A stretch of 64,000 nt of DNA, taken from contig NZ_CP032627.1 of the NCBI RefSeq assembly GCF_003627095.1, positions 1,488,001 to 1,552,000 on the forward strand. The letters are read 5' to 3'. A program made the translations under genes and the position numbers. Source of the DNA: Lactococcus allomyrinae (lineage in GTDB: Bacteria > Bacillota > Bacilli > Lactobacillales > Streptococcaceae). Position 1 is the first letter of the stretch. Each line of letters starts with the position of its first letter. The notes under the pieces are model-generated. The model worked only from the letters and a program-made list of their open reading frames with translations, did no database searches and was not told the origin of the DNA. This document shows, piece by piece, positions 49,788 to 59,014 of the stretch.

Positions 49788-50059
49788 AAATAAGTCCTTC
49801 TATAATTTTTGATTGATTCTAACGTGTAATAAAAATAGTGTACTAATGCACCAAAGGATAAAATTGTCAGAATAAGCTTTGTGATAAATTGGGGAACAAT
49901 CAAGGCAAATATTCCGACAATAATCGCAAATCCAAGTACAATAAGCGTCCTGAAAATACCTTGAATCCAAAATATTCTCTTACTTTTCCCTTGTTTTGTC
50001 GCTCCAAACAAAGTTTGAATGATAATGTCTCCAAATAAATCAGCGAACAACTCAGCCAT
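49784..50059 (-). CDS. Small membrane protein, unknown function
   Basis: About 91 residues with two hydrophobic helices (about 35-60 and 62-80) and basic ends. I put the start at M-A-E-L-F-A (50059), which overlaps the previous stop as TAATG. It is embedded between the degenerate GIY-YIG gene and asnS by overlaps on both sides, so it is certainly co-translated with them. No family recognised. Confidence 0.7.
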   Translation of the reverse strand: MAELFADLFGDIIIQTLFGATKQGKSKRIFWIQGIFRTLIVLGFAIIVGIFALIVPQFITKLILTILSFGALVHYFYYTLESIKNYRRTYL

Positions 50060-50388
50060 TAGTATAATTCCTCTTCCGAGAATTTTTCTAACCAAATTTC
50101 TTTTAGAATTTTTAAATCCTCTTTAAATGCTTTATCACTTTGAAGTTCGTCTTTTTTGAGTTCTTCTAAAACTTCGAATTCAAAATCTCCATTTTTTGCA
50201 TCTTTTTCAATAGCATAAGGTAAGCCATTCCCCGTTTTTCTTGCAAACTCAAAACGATTTTTTGCACCCCCTAAATCGGGTGCAATATCAATATATTTTT
50301 TACCTGTACTTAGGTTTTTGTAGGCTACAATGCCGCCAATTTTCTCTGCGAGCTTGTAAGATTTTTTTGCTTCATTTTTATCAAGCAT
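50059..50388 (-). CDS. Degenerate GIY-YIG-like protein
   Basis: The 109-residue protein follows the layout of small GIY-YIG proteins: G-G-I-V-A-Y-K-N-L-S-T-G-K-K-Y-I-D in place of G-I-Y...Y-I-G, then N-R-F-E-F-A, and F-E-F-E-V-L-E-E-L. The catalytic Gly-Ile-Tyr triplet and second Gly are not intact, so nuclease activity is doubtful. It overlaps the end of aspB by eight bases. The family relation is inferred from pattern only. Confidence 0.6.
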   Translation of the reverse strand: MLDKNEAKKSYKLAEKIGGIVAYKNLSTGKKYIDIAPDLGGAKNRFEFARKTGNGLPYAIEKDAKNGDFEFEVLEELKKDELQSDKAFKEDLKILKEIWLEKFSEEELY

Positions 50389-51562
50389 CCATCCACTCCT
50401 TAATTCGCTTTACTGCTTCTTCTAGAGTTTCTAAGTCTGTCGAATAGCTCAAACGAACATTTTCTTTAGCACCAAAGCCAGCACCTGTTACCAGAGCAAC
50501 GCCTGCTTCTTCAAGAATTGCTGTAGTAAACTCAGTCACATCATTATAGCCTTTAATTTTCATCGCCTCTAGCACTTTAGGGAAGAGATAGAACGCTCCA
50601 TTTGGTTTAACGACTTCAAAACCAGAAATTTCTGCAAGTTTTGGATAAATCACATTTAGTCGTTCTTCAAAAGCAGCGTGCATTTTCTTAAAATCCTCAT
50701 CTGCTCCAGAAAAAGCTTCGATAGCTGCATATTGCGCAACGGCTGTAGGATTGGACGTCGTTTGACTTGCAATTTTAGTCATTGCACTGATAATTTCTGA
50801 ATCTCCAACAGCAACACCAATTCGCCAGCCCGTCATCGCATAGGTTTTCGATGCTCCGTTGATGACCATCGTACGCTCCCGAATTTCATCCGAAAGGCTA
50901 GATATAGCTGTAAATTTCGCACCATTATAAACTAATTGATGGTAGATATCATCTGCTAAAATCAATAAATCATTTGCAACTGCCCATTCTCCAATATGTT
51001 TTAACTCTTCTTTTGAGTAAACCATTCCTGTCGGATTGGATGGAGAGTTAAGTAGCAAAATTTTAGTTTTATTCGTTTTGGCAGCTTCTAACTGCTCAAC
51101 TGTGACTTTAAAATGGTTCTCTTGTTGAGCCTTTACAATGATAGGCTTACCTCCCGCCATTTTAACTTGGTCTACATAGGAAACCCAATAAGGTGCAGGG
51201 ATAATCACTTCATCATCAGGGTCAAGCGTTGCCATAAAATAGGTATAAAGAGCAAATTTTGCTCCAGTGGTAATCAAAATCTCTTGTTTGTCAATTTCAT
51301 AACCATAAAATCTCTGCCAATAACCTTGCACCGCAGCTTTAAGTTCAGGTAAACCTCCTGCTTGTGTATAAAAACTCGCTTTGCCATTTTCTATTGCAGC
51401 AATTGCTGCGTTTCCAATTTTTTTAGGTGTTGGAAAATCAGGCTGACCTAGTGTAAGGTCTATAATATCTTTGCCTTGAGTTTTTAATTCCTTTGCACGA
51501 TTTGCTGCTGCTAGGGTTACAGACTCATCCATTTTTAATACAAAATCAGAACATTTTTTCAT
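50381..51562 (-). CDS. aspB: Pyridoxal-phosphate aspartate aminotransferase
   Basis: The 393-residue fold-type I aminotransferase has N-S-P-S-N-P-T-G (near residue 172), the PLP lysine in G-A-S-K-T-Y-A-M-T-G-W-R-I-G (near 235) and the C-terminal R-L-S-Y-S segment. It interconverts aspartate and oxaloacetate. It belongs to the ypmB-aspB-asnS gene order also seen in Bacillus subtilis. Confidence 0.94.
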   Translation of the reverse strand: MKKCSDFVLKMDESVTLAAANRAKELKTQGKDIIDLTLGQPDFPTPKKIGNAAIAAIENGKASFYTQAGGLPELKAAVQGYWQRFYGYEIDKQEILITTGAKFALYTYFMATLDPDDEVIIPAPYWVSYVDQVKMAGGKPIIVKAQQENHFKVTVEQLEAAKTNKTKILLLNSPSNPTGMVYSKEELKHIGEWAVANDLLILADDIYHQLVYNGAKFTAISSLSDEIRERTMVINGASKTYAMTGWRIGVAVGDSEIISAMTKIASQTTSNPTAVAQYAAIEAFSGADEDFKKMHAAFEERLNVIYPKLAEISGFEVVKPNGAFYLFPKVLEAMKIKGYNDVTEFTTAILEEAGVALVTGAGFGAKENVRLSYSTDLETLEEAVKRIKEWMDA

Positions 51563-51612
51563 AATTCCTCCGATAATTTATCTTTTATTCTCAAAAACAA
51601 AACACAAATAAC

Positions 51613-52059
51613 CTAATCTATAAGAGCTTTTCCTGATTTAAAATCATACACTTTGAAGCCATTACTATTATTTACTTCCCAAGCTGGCTTATTTTTATAA
51701 AGTGCAAGCACGACAGACTTTGTATTCTTTGTTGTTAAGGTTGATGGAGAGACGCCTTCATTGAGATTCACAACGGTTATCGTACCCGCTTTTTTGGGTA
51801 TTAGAACACCAATCTCTTTGTTATCTTTATCGATTCCGACAATGGAATAGGTCGTTGTATCTGTCGTTGCGATGTCAAATGCTTCGGGAGTCTTTAAATC
51901 GGTTTTTTTCTTGGCAATTGTAATAGCCTGTGCTCGCATTGAATGATAAGGATTCATACTTTTCCAAAAGAAAAGAGCGGTGGCAAGATAAATCGCTAAG
52001 ATTACTGTCAATACCCCTATAATAATCTGCGAATGACGAGTCATTTTTCGATTTTTCAT
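51613..52059 (-). CDS. ypmB: YpmB/TseB-like cell-wall protein (DUF5590)
   Basis: The 148-residue protein has one N-terminal membrane helix (about 11-33) and an extracellular domain of the DUF5590/PepSY-like type. In B. subtilis the protein encoded upstream of aspB (YpmB/TseB) takes part in cell-wall elongation with the class A/B penicillin-binding proteins. Assignment here rests on topology, size and conserved position between dinG and aspB. Confidence 0.75.
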   Translation of the reverse strand: MKNRKMTRHSQIIIGVLTVILAIYLATALFFWKSMNPYHSMRAQAITIAKKKTDLKTPEAFDIATTDTTTYSIVGIDKDNKEIGVLIPKKAGTITVVNLNEGVSPSTLTTKNTKSVVLALYKNKPAWEVNNSNGFKVYDFKSGKALID

Positions 52060-52528
52060 GTATTTTTTCCCTCAAAATCCAATCTGTCAGTGCTGATAGA
52101 TAGATTTGTCAAAACAAGTGCGTGCTAACACCTCTACCTCATAGATAGGGGATGAAGCAGCACTATCTCCGCTCTACTACGTTGTCCATTCTCGCTATAG
52201 TGCTACGTGCTTCGCGCACCGTTCTACGAACGGCCTACGCAACTTAGTTGCTCCTCTGTCCGTTTGCTCAACTGTTAAAGCAGCAAGATCAAAAGGCAAA
52301 GTAGCTAGTCGGAATGGCTACCCTTGAATTTCGTCCGACTGCCCTAGTGCATTAGTGCTTTAGCACTTAGGCTTCTAGGACAAGGTGACCTCATATCAAA
52401 GATGTTAAGCAGACTGTTCGTACAGGTCGCTTAATTGTTACACCTAGAGGTTGCACCTTAAATCCAGCGGTAAGTTGAAACTTCCCACTGAATAAGTCTT
52501 GACTTCATTTTTGTTCAACTATTTTTTA
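52060..52528. other. Hairpin-rich intergenic region between dinG and ypmB
   Basis: Contains at least four perfect short hairpins: CCGTTC-TAC-GAACGG, GCAACT-TA-GTTGC, GTGC-TTCGC-GCAC and AGTGCT-TT-AGCACT, all within about 200 bases. It also has a near copy of the CTGTCAG palindrome (52084) and the motif shared with 19293. No ORF is credible. It resembles a cluster of structured repeats or an unannotated RNA. Confidence 0.5.
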
Positions 52529-54901
52529 TTATATCAAAAATTTTCTGATTTCGCTGATAGCATCGTGTAAGCCAAGCTTTTTGACTGGTAGCGCTTCTGA
52601 CAAATTTTTACGCATTTTTTTTGCATAAGATTTTCCTGATAAACGCTTGTCAAGAACTATAATACTAGAATACTGATTTTTTCTACGATTGACTCTTCCC
52701 AACGCTTGTCGTAGTTTTAGTGTTGCCATTGGAACATTAAAATCATAAAAAGGATTCTCAAATTTTGCAGCATATTTTTTTGTCAAAATATCATCTGGTG
52801 TTGCGAAAGGAAGTCTTGGAATGACTAACAGCGAGCGGTTTTGTTTATCAAAATCCACTCCTTCCCAAAATGAACCCAAGCCAAGTAAAATTTTACTTTC
52901 ACCTTTATCAAATTTTTTCTTGAGTTGTGCAGGTGTGCCATTGATTTCTTGAGCCAAAATATTAAAACCGTCTGCAGACAGTTTTTCTGCCACAAAAGTC
53001 AATGAAATTTTGGAAGTAAAGAGGACAATGATAGGCAAATTAAGCGTTGCAAGCTCTGCAATAACATCGGCCGTATAATTTGAGTAATCAACAACACTAG
53101 TATTCTTGACATTGGGGCCGTCAATAAGTGCAAATAATTCTTGATTTTTTGCTTGTTCCCCATCAATCTTGAAGAAACGATAGTCATCAAATCCTAATAA
53201 ATCAGGAAAGGACGGCTTATCTTTTGACAGCGATAAGGTTGCTCCGAGCATAAATAGCTTTGTTTCTTTTGGGATAAGCTTACTGAAGTTATAAAAATCT
53301 TGTTTACTTGCAAAAATTTTGTCATTTTTGCGCCAAATAATGCTATTTGGTACTGACAGAATTTCTGTCAGTGCTGACAGCTTTAATTCTTCTGCATCTA
53401 TTTTTATTTTTTCTAAATTTAGCTCTTTTTTATTGAGTTGAAAGACAAGACTTTCTTCTAGGCGTTTAATCAACTGTGGATTTTCTGAATTTTCAATGTC
53501 TATCTTGACGAGTTCATCAGTAATTTTGACAGATTGTTGACCAGCATTTTCCATAATCGGAAAAAGTTGCTGCGCCTCATCAACAACTAGAATACGATGT
53601 TCAAGAAAGTTTTCCGGATAATCAGCAAGACGCTCAACAAGATAGGCATGATTGACAACTTCAACTTGGGAAACTTTTGCTTTTTCTTGTGCTCGTAACC
53701 AGAAATCTTGCTCATAATGAAATTGCTTGGTATTAATAGATCCATCATGACTGATTGCAGCAAAATATTCAGCGTTTGTCATAACTTTTGATAGTTCATC
53801 AAGCTCTCCTGTTGTCGTTTCAGTGAGCCAGACTAACACTTTCATTTTGAAAATTTCAAAATTTTTCCCATCTGTATTATTGAGCAAGAGTTTTGAGAAC
53901 TTATCAAGTGAAATATAATTTCTTGTCCCAATAATTTTGGACATTTTTATGCCAAAGGTGTGTTCCAACTTTGGTCCGACATCTCGGAGCAACTGACTTT
54001 GTAAAACTTTTGTCGCTGTGGAAATAACTACTTTTTTATCTGCCATGAGTAACGGAAGTAGGTAACCATAAGTTTTTCCCATTCCCGTAGGCGCTTCAAT
54101 GAAAGTCGCTTGTGGAAATGCCAATTCGGCTTCCATTATTTTTGCCAATTTTGCTTGTTTTTCACGTACTGACAGCTCTAGTTTACTGATATTTTCTGCA
54201 AAACTTGCTGACAGATTATTGTCAGCACTGACAGAAGTTTTGTCAGTAAATTTTTTCGTTGCAATATTGTGAACAAGCATTATTTCATCAGAATGTAGCG
54301 CTGTCTTGGGCAATTGTTCTTGTAAGAAAAGTTTACTTTCATAAAGCAAGTTGTCTGAATGTCGAAGTAATTCTTCCAAGCTTGCTCTTGGCAATTTTTG
54401 AATTTTGATTTCTATTTTTAATAAAAGTTCGGCTGTTGCATACGCATCAGAGAGCGCTGCGTGAGGATGCTCATGAGAAAGATTTAATTTTTCACTTAGA
54501 CTTTCCAAACCATATTTTTCAAAAGTAGGATAGAAAACACGCGCTAAATCAACAGTATCAATCCGCGGCATCGGAGGAAATTCTAAACCAATATTTAGAA
54601 AACTCTTTTCCAAAAGTCCATAATCAAACTTTGCATTATGAGCAACAAAGATACAATCTTCTAAAACTTTTCTCACTTTTGATGCAACTTTTGAAAAATC
54701 TGGTGCCAAACTCAAACGTTCATCTGACAACCCTGTCAGCTCACTAATCCTTGGCATAAGCAACTCATGAGGATTGACATCTGTTGCATAAGTTCCAATA
54801 ATCGCACCATCTTCAACCAGCGCAATCCCAATCTGTATAATCTTATTTTCACTACTATGAGCATCGGTCGCTTCCAGATCCACCACAGCATATCGAGTCA
54901 T
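52529..54901 (-). CDS. dinG: DinG-family helicase fused to DnaQ-like 3'-5' exonuclease
   Basis: About 790 residues. The N-terminal DEDDh exonuclease (about 1-165) has V-V-D-L-E-A-T, H-N-A-K-F-D-Y and H-A-A-L-S-D-A. The XPD/DinG-like helicase has Walker A A-P-T-G-M-G-K-T (near 270), V-V-D-E-A-Q-Q (DEAH-like box) and a C-terminal Q-A-L-G-R-V-N-R-R motif VI. No iron-sulfur cysteine cluster is seen, as in Firmicute DinG. The start was set at M-T-R-Y-A (54901) following GGGTGAG. The position next to ypmB-aspB matches Bacillus. Confidence 0.93.
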   Translation of the reverse strand: MTRYAVVDLEATDAHSSENKIIQIGIALVEDGAIIGTYATDVNPHELLMPRISELTGLSDERLSLAPDFSKVASKVRKVLEDCIFVAHNAKFDYGLLEKSFLNIGLEFPPMPRIDTVDLARVFYPTFEKYGLESLSEKLNLSHEHPHAALSDAYATAELLLKIEIKIQKLPRASLEELLRHSDNLLYESKLFLQEQLPKTALHSDEIMLVHNIATKKFTDKTSVSADNNLSASFAENISKLELSVREKQAKLAKIMEAELAFPQATFIEAPTGMGKTYGYLLPLLMADKKVVISTATKVLQSQLLRDVGPKLEHTFGIKMSKIIGTRNYISLDKFSKLLLNNTDGKNFEIFKMKVLVWLTETTTGELDELSKVMTNAEYFAAISHDGSINTKQFHYEQDFWLRAQEKAKVSQVEVVNHAYLVERLADYPENFLEHRILVVDEAQQLFPIMENAGQQSVKITDELVKIDIENSENPQLIKRLEESLVFQLNKKELNLEKIKIDAEELKLSALTEILSVPNSIIWRKNDKIFASKQDFYNFSKLIPKETKLFMLGATLSLSKDKPSFPDLLGFDDYRFFKIDGEQAKNQELFALIDGPNVKNTSVVDYSNYTADVIAELATLNLPIIVLFTSKISLTFVAEKLSADGFNILAQEINGTPAQLKKKFDKGESKILLGLGSFWEGVDFDKQNRSLLVIPRLPFATPDDILTKKYAAKFENPFYDFNVPMATLKLRQALGRVNRRKNQYSSIIVLDKRLSGKSYAKKMRKNLSEALPVKKLGLHDAISEIRKFLI

Positions 54902-55270
54902 ATTTCTCACCCATTTCTTATCTTTTCTTAAAAGTCACTTTTGTCAGCACTGACAGAAGTAATTTTAGAAAATTCACTTTATCAATTATACCACAAACCG
55001 ATTTTGGAACAGTTTTCTTTTTACAAATTGACAAAATTAGAGTAAAATTAAAATATAAAGAAGAAACAATTAGATTGAGTTTACCTTTCCGTTTTAAATC
55101 TTGTTAATCCAAGATTATTTCTCTAGATTAGCTTCCTGACTGTTGTAGCTTGAGTTTTCAATACAACATTTAATGAAACTCTAGTGATGGCGGAGATGAA
55201 AGACAGCCTGATATCAAGATTTTTGGACTGTCCTATCAAAGATAGCTCACATTTTGAAAAGGAGTCGCTT
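54902..55270 (+). ncRNA. Long structured 5' region of the usp gene
   Basis: Starting below a possible -35 (TTGACA at 55027) there is a leader of about 200 bases before the usp ribosome site. It has a perfect AATCTTG/CAAGATT hairpin, GTTGTA/TACAAC, GAGTTT/AAACTC, GACAG/CTGTC and CTATC-AAA-GATAG stems. Structured leaders before usp genes (Lacto-usp, suspected to be 6S RNA) are known in lactic acid bacteria; membership here is inferred from position, not shown. It also holds a palindrome copy at 54940. Confidence 0.4.
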
Positions 55271-55708
55271 ATGTTAGATAACTACAAAAAAATTCTCGTC
55301 GGACTTGATGGTTCAGTAGAAGCTACCAAAGCTTTTGACAAAGCTGTAGCAACTGCTCTACGTAATGATGCCGAACTCGTCATCGCCAACATCATTGACC
55401 TTCGCGCCTTCCAATCCATCTCAGCTTATGACTCCGTAGTCGCTGATGACACGCATAAAGGGGCTGAAAACCTGATTCGTGACTTTGCTGACGATGCCCA
55501 AAAAGCAGGCGTTAAGAGTGTAAAAACTCGCGTTGAATTTGGCTCACCAAAAGTAATGCTTGGTCAAACACTTCCAAAAGAGGAAAACATTGATCTTATC
55601 GTCCTAGGTGCTACAGGTCTTTCTTACATCGAAAGAATTTTCATTGGTTCTGTTGCCGATTATATTATAAAAAATGCGCCTTGCGACGTCCTTGTTGTTC
55701 GTCAATAA
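55271..55708 (+). CDS. Universal stress protein UspA family
   Basis: The 145-residue single-domain protein has I-L-V-G-L-D-G-S at the start and G-A-T-G-L-S-Y-I-E-R-I-F-I-G-S-V near residue 110, the G-x2-G-x9-G-S ATP-binding pattern. It binds ATP and is usually induced in stationary phase or stress. I chose the ATG at 55271, preceded by AAAAGGAG; the frame stays open for 29 codons upstream but this lies in the structured leader. Confidence 0.93.
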   Translation: MLDNYKKILVGLDGSVEATKAFDKAVATALRNDAELVIANIIDLRAFQSISAYDSVVADDTHKGAENLIRDFADDAQKAGVKSVKTRVEFGSPKVMLGQTLPKEENIDLIVLGATGLSYIERIFIGSVADYIIKNAPCDVLVVRQ

Positions 55709-55732
55709 TCTAATAAAATTTTACTCACTTAC

Positions 55733-55766
55733 AAAAACTCTGTCAGCATACTGACAGAGTTTTTTT
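55733..55766 (+). terminator. Terminator of usp built from the CTGTCAG palindrome
   Basis: AAACTCTGTCAG-CATA-CTGACAGAGTTTTTTT: the 18-bp form of the palindrome, extended by ACT/AGT and followed by seven T. Confidence 0.92.
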
Positions 55767-55834
55767 CATTAATATCATCACTATTAAAACCTTCATCCTC
55801 ACAGATTTAGTTACAACGCGTTGATTTTACAAAT

Positions 55835-57550
55835 TCATTTATCCTCCTTGCTCACTGTTTTTATCCGTAATTTTTCTAGCAAAAGTTTATTAATTCCCTT
55901 AGGATTCTGAGCTTTGATAATAGCATAAGCATAGCTAAAACCGAATGGTTTGGGAGCATAAGCAATAAAACGCTCCTGCCAATCCGTCGGAGCAAATTTC
56001 TTCTTTGCCTGATAAAGCCCTTTAAAACCATAGACACCATTCATATTTTCATAAATAAACTGTAAAAGTTGATTGGTCACAGAATTGTCCTCAGAACCAA
56101 TATTTGCAAGCGGACATAGCCCCAAATTTCCCCATGTCACACCCTCTGTACGCATTTTAGAAAAAGCTTCAAACATAATAATTTCCATTGTCCCATTTGG
56201 TGCATCAGGGAGTCTACGTGTCACATCAGCCATATAAGCTGCTCCACCTTCATAAGGAACAAAAACAACCATTGCAATCAGTTTTCCCTTTGCATCTTTT
56301 GCATAAAAATATCGTCTTTTATAAGGACTCTCAAGAGATAAATCTCCTAACATAAAGCCAAGCTCAGCACCTTTTACCTTAAACCACTCTTTCGAGATGT
56401 GATTAAGTCCTTGCTCAACCTCCACCTCTCGTTTTACTAACGGTTGATACTCTTCCACAGTAATTCCCAACCGTCTCGCATGATTAATATTTGCTCGCGC
56501 CTTGGCTGCCTTCTTTCCCCTCATATCATAATTTTCCAAGCGAATACAAGCATCTTCTCCAATCTTAATCAACCCAAAACCAAAATCTTCGTAAGCGTGC
56601 CTGAGTTTCTCAGTAATATCAAGAAAAAGCAATTTCCAGCCATTCTTATGTGCAAAACGGGTAATCTCGCCCATAAACACAACAGCTTCTTCCTCTTTAC
56701 AAATCATATCTCCACAAACAACCATCACATTATTAACAACCATGTAGGCAACCACACCGTTAATCATCTCACCAAAAAAATAATCCTTATCTTTCTCTAA
56801 AGCAAGATAAGCCATCGGATTTTGCCCATACTCATGAACTAAATTTGAAACATGAGCACGCTCGCGCCCATTAACAATTGGGTTGTAAACCAAAGGCTTC
56901 AAAATCAAAATAAATGCAATACTTAAAGAAATCCAACTCATAGCAATCAGACTAACAGTATATAAAAAATTCTCATGCTGTATAAAATCAGCCCCATGAG
57001 TGTCCATCAAAAGTAAAAAACGCACAGAGTGTTTCAAAGCCAATAAAAAATCAGCTGTCCCAGCATAATCTCTTCTCAAAAAAGTCAAACTCAAAATTGC
57101 ATTGAACAAAGCCAGTCCAAAAGGAATCAAACTCAAACCAATCGCTCGCCAAGTTTCTCTCCGTTTAGGCACTCTTCTAAAGTCCTTAGCAGTAAATCCT
57201 AAAACAAAAAGTATAAATAAAGAGATTAAGGAAGATACGGAAAACAAAGTCCCAGTATAGTAAAGATGCAAAGTAAACAGCATGGACTGCCCAATCATCC
57301 CTAAAATCCAAGCAGAACGAACCCTACGATAAAGATTAACAGAAACTAATAACCCCAAAACTCCTACCGTAAAAGCAAGCAGATGATGCGCCATAATCCC
57401 ATAAGGAGCAATATAATTATAAAAACTTTGTGTCCTAGCTACTCCCAAAGGGTGTAAATGCCAGATATAAAGCCCAGCTACACTCGTAAAACTCATTAAA
57501 ACCGACAAAAAAATGGCTATATTTTGTAAACTATTTCTTAAACGAAACAT
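55835..57550 (-). CDS. Short MprF-like protein with DUF2156 aminoacyl-transferase domain
   Basis: The 571-residue protein has about six N-terminal membrane segments (residues 10-230). A cytoplasmic DUF2156/LPG-synthetase domain follows (about 240-560) with Y-M-A-D-V-T-R-R and M-E-I-I-M-F-E-A-F and W-G-N-L-G-L-C-P-L-A-N. MprF of staphylococci is about 840 residues with 14 membrane segments; here the flippase part is largely missing. It may add lysine or another amino acid to phosphatidylglycerol without a dedicated flippase domain. The exact acceptor and amino acid are unknown. Confidence 0.82.
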   Translation of the reverse strand: MFRLRNSLQNIAIFLSVLMSFTSVAGLYIWHLHPLGVARTQSFYNYIAPYGIMAHHLLAFTVGVLGLLVSVNLYRRVRSAWILGMIGQSMLFTLHLYYTGTLFSVSSLISLFILFVLGFTAKDFRRVPKRRETWRAIGLSLIPFGLALFNAILSLTFLRRDYAGTADFLLALKHSVRFLLLMDTHGADFIQHENFLYTVSLIAMSWISLSIAFILILKPLVYNPIVNGRERAHVSNLVHEYGQNPMAYLALEKDKDYFFGEMINGVVAYMVVNNVMVVCGDMICKEEEAVVFMGEITRFAHKNGWKLLFLDITEKLRHAYEDFGFGLIKIGEDACIRLENYDMRGKKAAKARANINHARRLGITVEEYQPLVKREVEVEQGLNHISKEWFKVKGAELGFMLGDLSLESPYKRRYFYAKDAKGKLIAMVVFVPYEGGAAYMADVTRRLPDAPNGTMEIIMFEAFSKMRTEGVTWGNLGLCPLANIGSEDNSVTNQLLQFIYENMNGVYGFKGLYQAKKKFAPTDWQERFIAYAPKPFGFSYAYAIIKAQNPKGINKLLLEKLRIKTVSKEDK

Positions 57551-57837
57551 AATATTCTCTCTATTACTTAACTTATTATAACTAAACCATTGTAAAAAGT
57601 ACCAATGGTTTACGGTACTTCGTACCTATTCTAGCGCAAAAAGCACTTTAGGACTACTAACTCACTGCAAAACGACTAACAAAATGAGTAAGACTATTTT
57701 AATCTTATCAAAACGAGCGCAAGCACCCTTTTAGTTTTTCACCAAAATATCTCTACCAAAAGCTGCAAGAGCAGCAAATGGATTTAAAGATAAGCTTGCC
57801 TAATATAGTTTATCACGAAATAAGAAATATATAAAAA
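57551..57837. other. Spacer upstream of the MprF-like gene
   Basis: No gene. Two hairpins lie close to the start codon: AACCATTG/CAATGGTT near 57583-57608 and GGTAC-GAA-GTACC near 57614-57626 (minus sense). They may affect translation or act as an attenuator. Confidence 0.4.
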
Positions 57838-57910
57838 CAAAAGAAGCTCGGGCCACATTACCCAAGCTTCTTCGACTTTAGCTCTCGCTAAAGTGAGGGA
57901 ATTTTTACAA
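57838..57910 (-). ncRNA. Two-hairpin RNA element ending in a terminator, upstream of MprF-like gene
   Basis: Minus sense: CTTTAGC-GAGA-GCTAAAG (GNRA-type loop), then AGAAGCTTGGG paired with CCCGAGCTTCT and TTTGTTTTT. It lies about 290 bases upstream of the gene and well after the rplT terminator. It could be a small RNA or an attenuated leader. It does not match the T-box core. Confidence 0.5.
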
Positions 57911-58112
57911 TAAACTTGTAAACATTAGTTAAGCTACTTCACCACTATAACCCAATCACTAGTCGTCAAGAAGTTACGACTTCATTATGGGGATGTAAAT
58001 AATAGAGCAGCATTATATTTAAGTTTTGACCATTTCATAAATGATAACTTAAATATTACTAAATTATAATACTTTTTTCTGACTATTTCAACAATTTAGT
58101 ATATTCAAATAA

Positions 58113-58150
58113 ACAAAAAAACATCCGCTAGTATTCTAACGGATGTTTAT
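58113..58150 (-). terminator. Terminator of the infC-rpmI-rplT operon
   Basis: AAACATCCGTTAG-AATA-CTAGCGGATGTTT followed by TTTT in minus sense, a few bases after the rplT stop. Confidence 0.92.
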
Positions 58151-58157
58151 AAGCAAA

Positions 58158-58517
58158 TTATTTTGCAAGTGCAGCTTTAGCAGCATCAGCAAGTGCAGTA
58201 AATGCAGCGCTATCTGCGATTGCTAAGTCAGCAAGCATTTTACGGTTCACTTCAATATCAGCCAATTTCAAACCATGCATCAACTTGCTGTATGAAAGAC
58301 CATTCATACGTGCAGCCGCATTGATACGTGCAATCCAAAGTTTACGGAAGTCGCGTTTCTTTTGACGACGATCGCGGAATGCATAGTAGTAAGAGTTCAT
58401 AACTTGCTCTTTAGCAGTCTTGAAGAGTTTATGTTTAGCTCCGTAATAACCTTTAGCGAGCTTCAAAATACGTTTACGGCGTTTGCGAGTTGCAACGCTA
58501 CCTTTAACACGTGCCAT
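58158..58517 (-). CDS. rplT: Ribosomal protein L20
   Basis: The 119-residue basic protein begins [19 protein letters not shown] and contains [12 protein letters not shown] and W-I-A-R-I-N-A-A, the full L20 pattern. It is needed early in 50S assembly and in Firmicutes represses its own operon at the leader of infC. AAAGGAG precedes the ATG. It is the last gene of the operon. Confidence 0.98.
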   Translation of the reverse strand: MARVKGSVATRKRRKRILKLAKGYYGAKHKLFKTAKEQVMNSYYYAFRDRRQKKRDFRKLWIARINAAARMNGLSYSKLMHGLKLADIEVNRKMLADLAIADSAAFTALADAAKAALAK

Positions 58518-58687
58518 GTGTGTTCTCCTTTAATTCTTAGTAGATTTTATATTCTGTCAGAAACGACAAATTTATTTCAAATTTTATGCTCTATGTGATT
58601 GTAACAGATAAGTCTACCTCACATATAGTCTTTGACGAAAAGCTATGCCTTTCTAAATTGCTTCATATTGTAGCAAACAATGCTTGC

Positions 58688-58888
58688 TTAACGCATAGTC
58701 GCAATCATACGTTTGATACGTTTGAAGTCTCCTTTAGAAACCATACGTGCTTTACGAAGTTGGCGACGTTGTTTTACAGTCTTACCGTGGAAACGGTGTG
58801 ATGTATAAGCGCGGAAGCGTTTGAGACCGCCTGAACCTGTACGTTTGAAACGTTTAGCAGACGCACGGTGAGTTTTTTGTTTTGGCAT
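58688..58888 (-). CDS. rpmI: Ribosomal protein L35
   Basis: The 66-residue, very basic protein begins [15 protein letters not shown] and contains [11 protein letters not shown], as expected for L35. It lies between infC and rplT with the usual order; the 170-base gap to rplT is longer than usual for the operon and may hold an internal promoter, though none is clear. Confidence 0.97.
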   Translation of the reverse strand: MPKQKTHRASAKRFKRTGSGGLKRFRAYTSHRFHGKTVKQRRQLRKARMVSKGDFKRIKRMIATMR

Positions 58889-59014
58889 TGTAATTCTCCT
58901 TAATTAAATATTGAAAGGTTAACCCTTCTTGATTGGCGCCAATGATATCCTTAACCCTTGTTTAAAAAAGTGTTAAGAATCAGCAAATTTACTATTCTAG
59001 CAATACGAGTTATC

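Noticed and set aside
57838-57910. T-box riboswitch
   Set aside because: The terminator stem has a GGG...CCC pattern, but the T-box core AGGGUGGNACCGCG and specifier stem are not present, and the downstream gene is not a synthetase or amino-acid gene.
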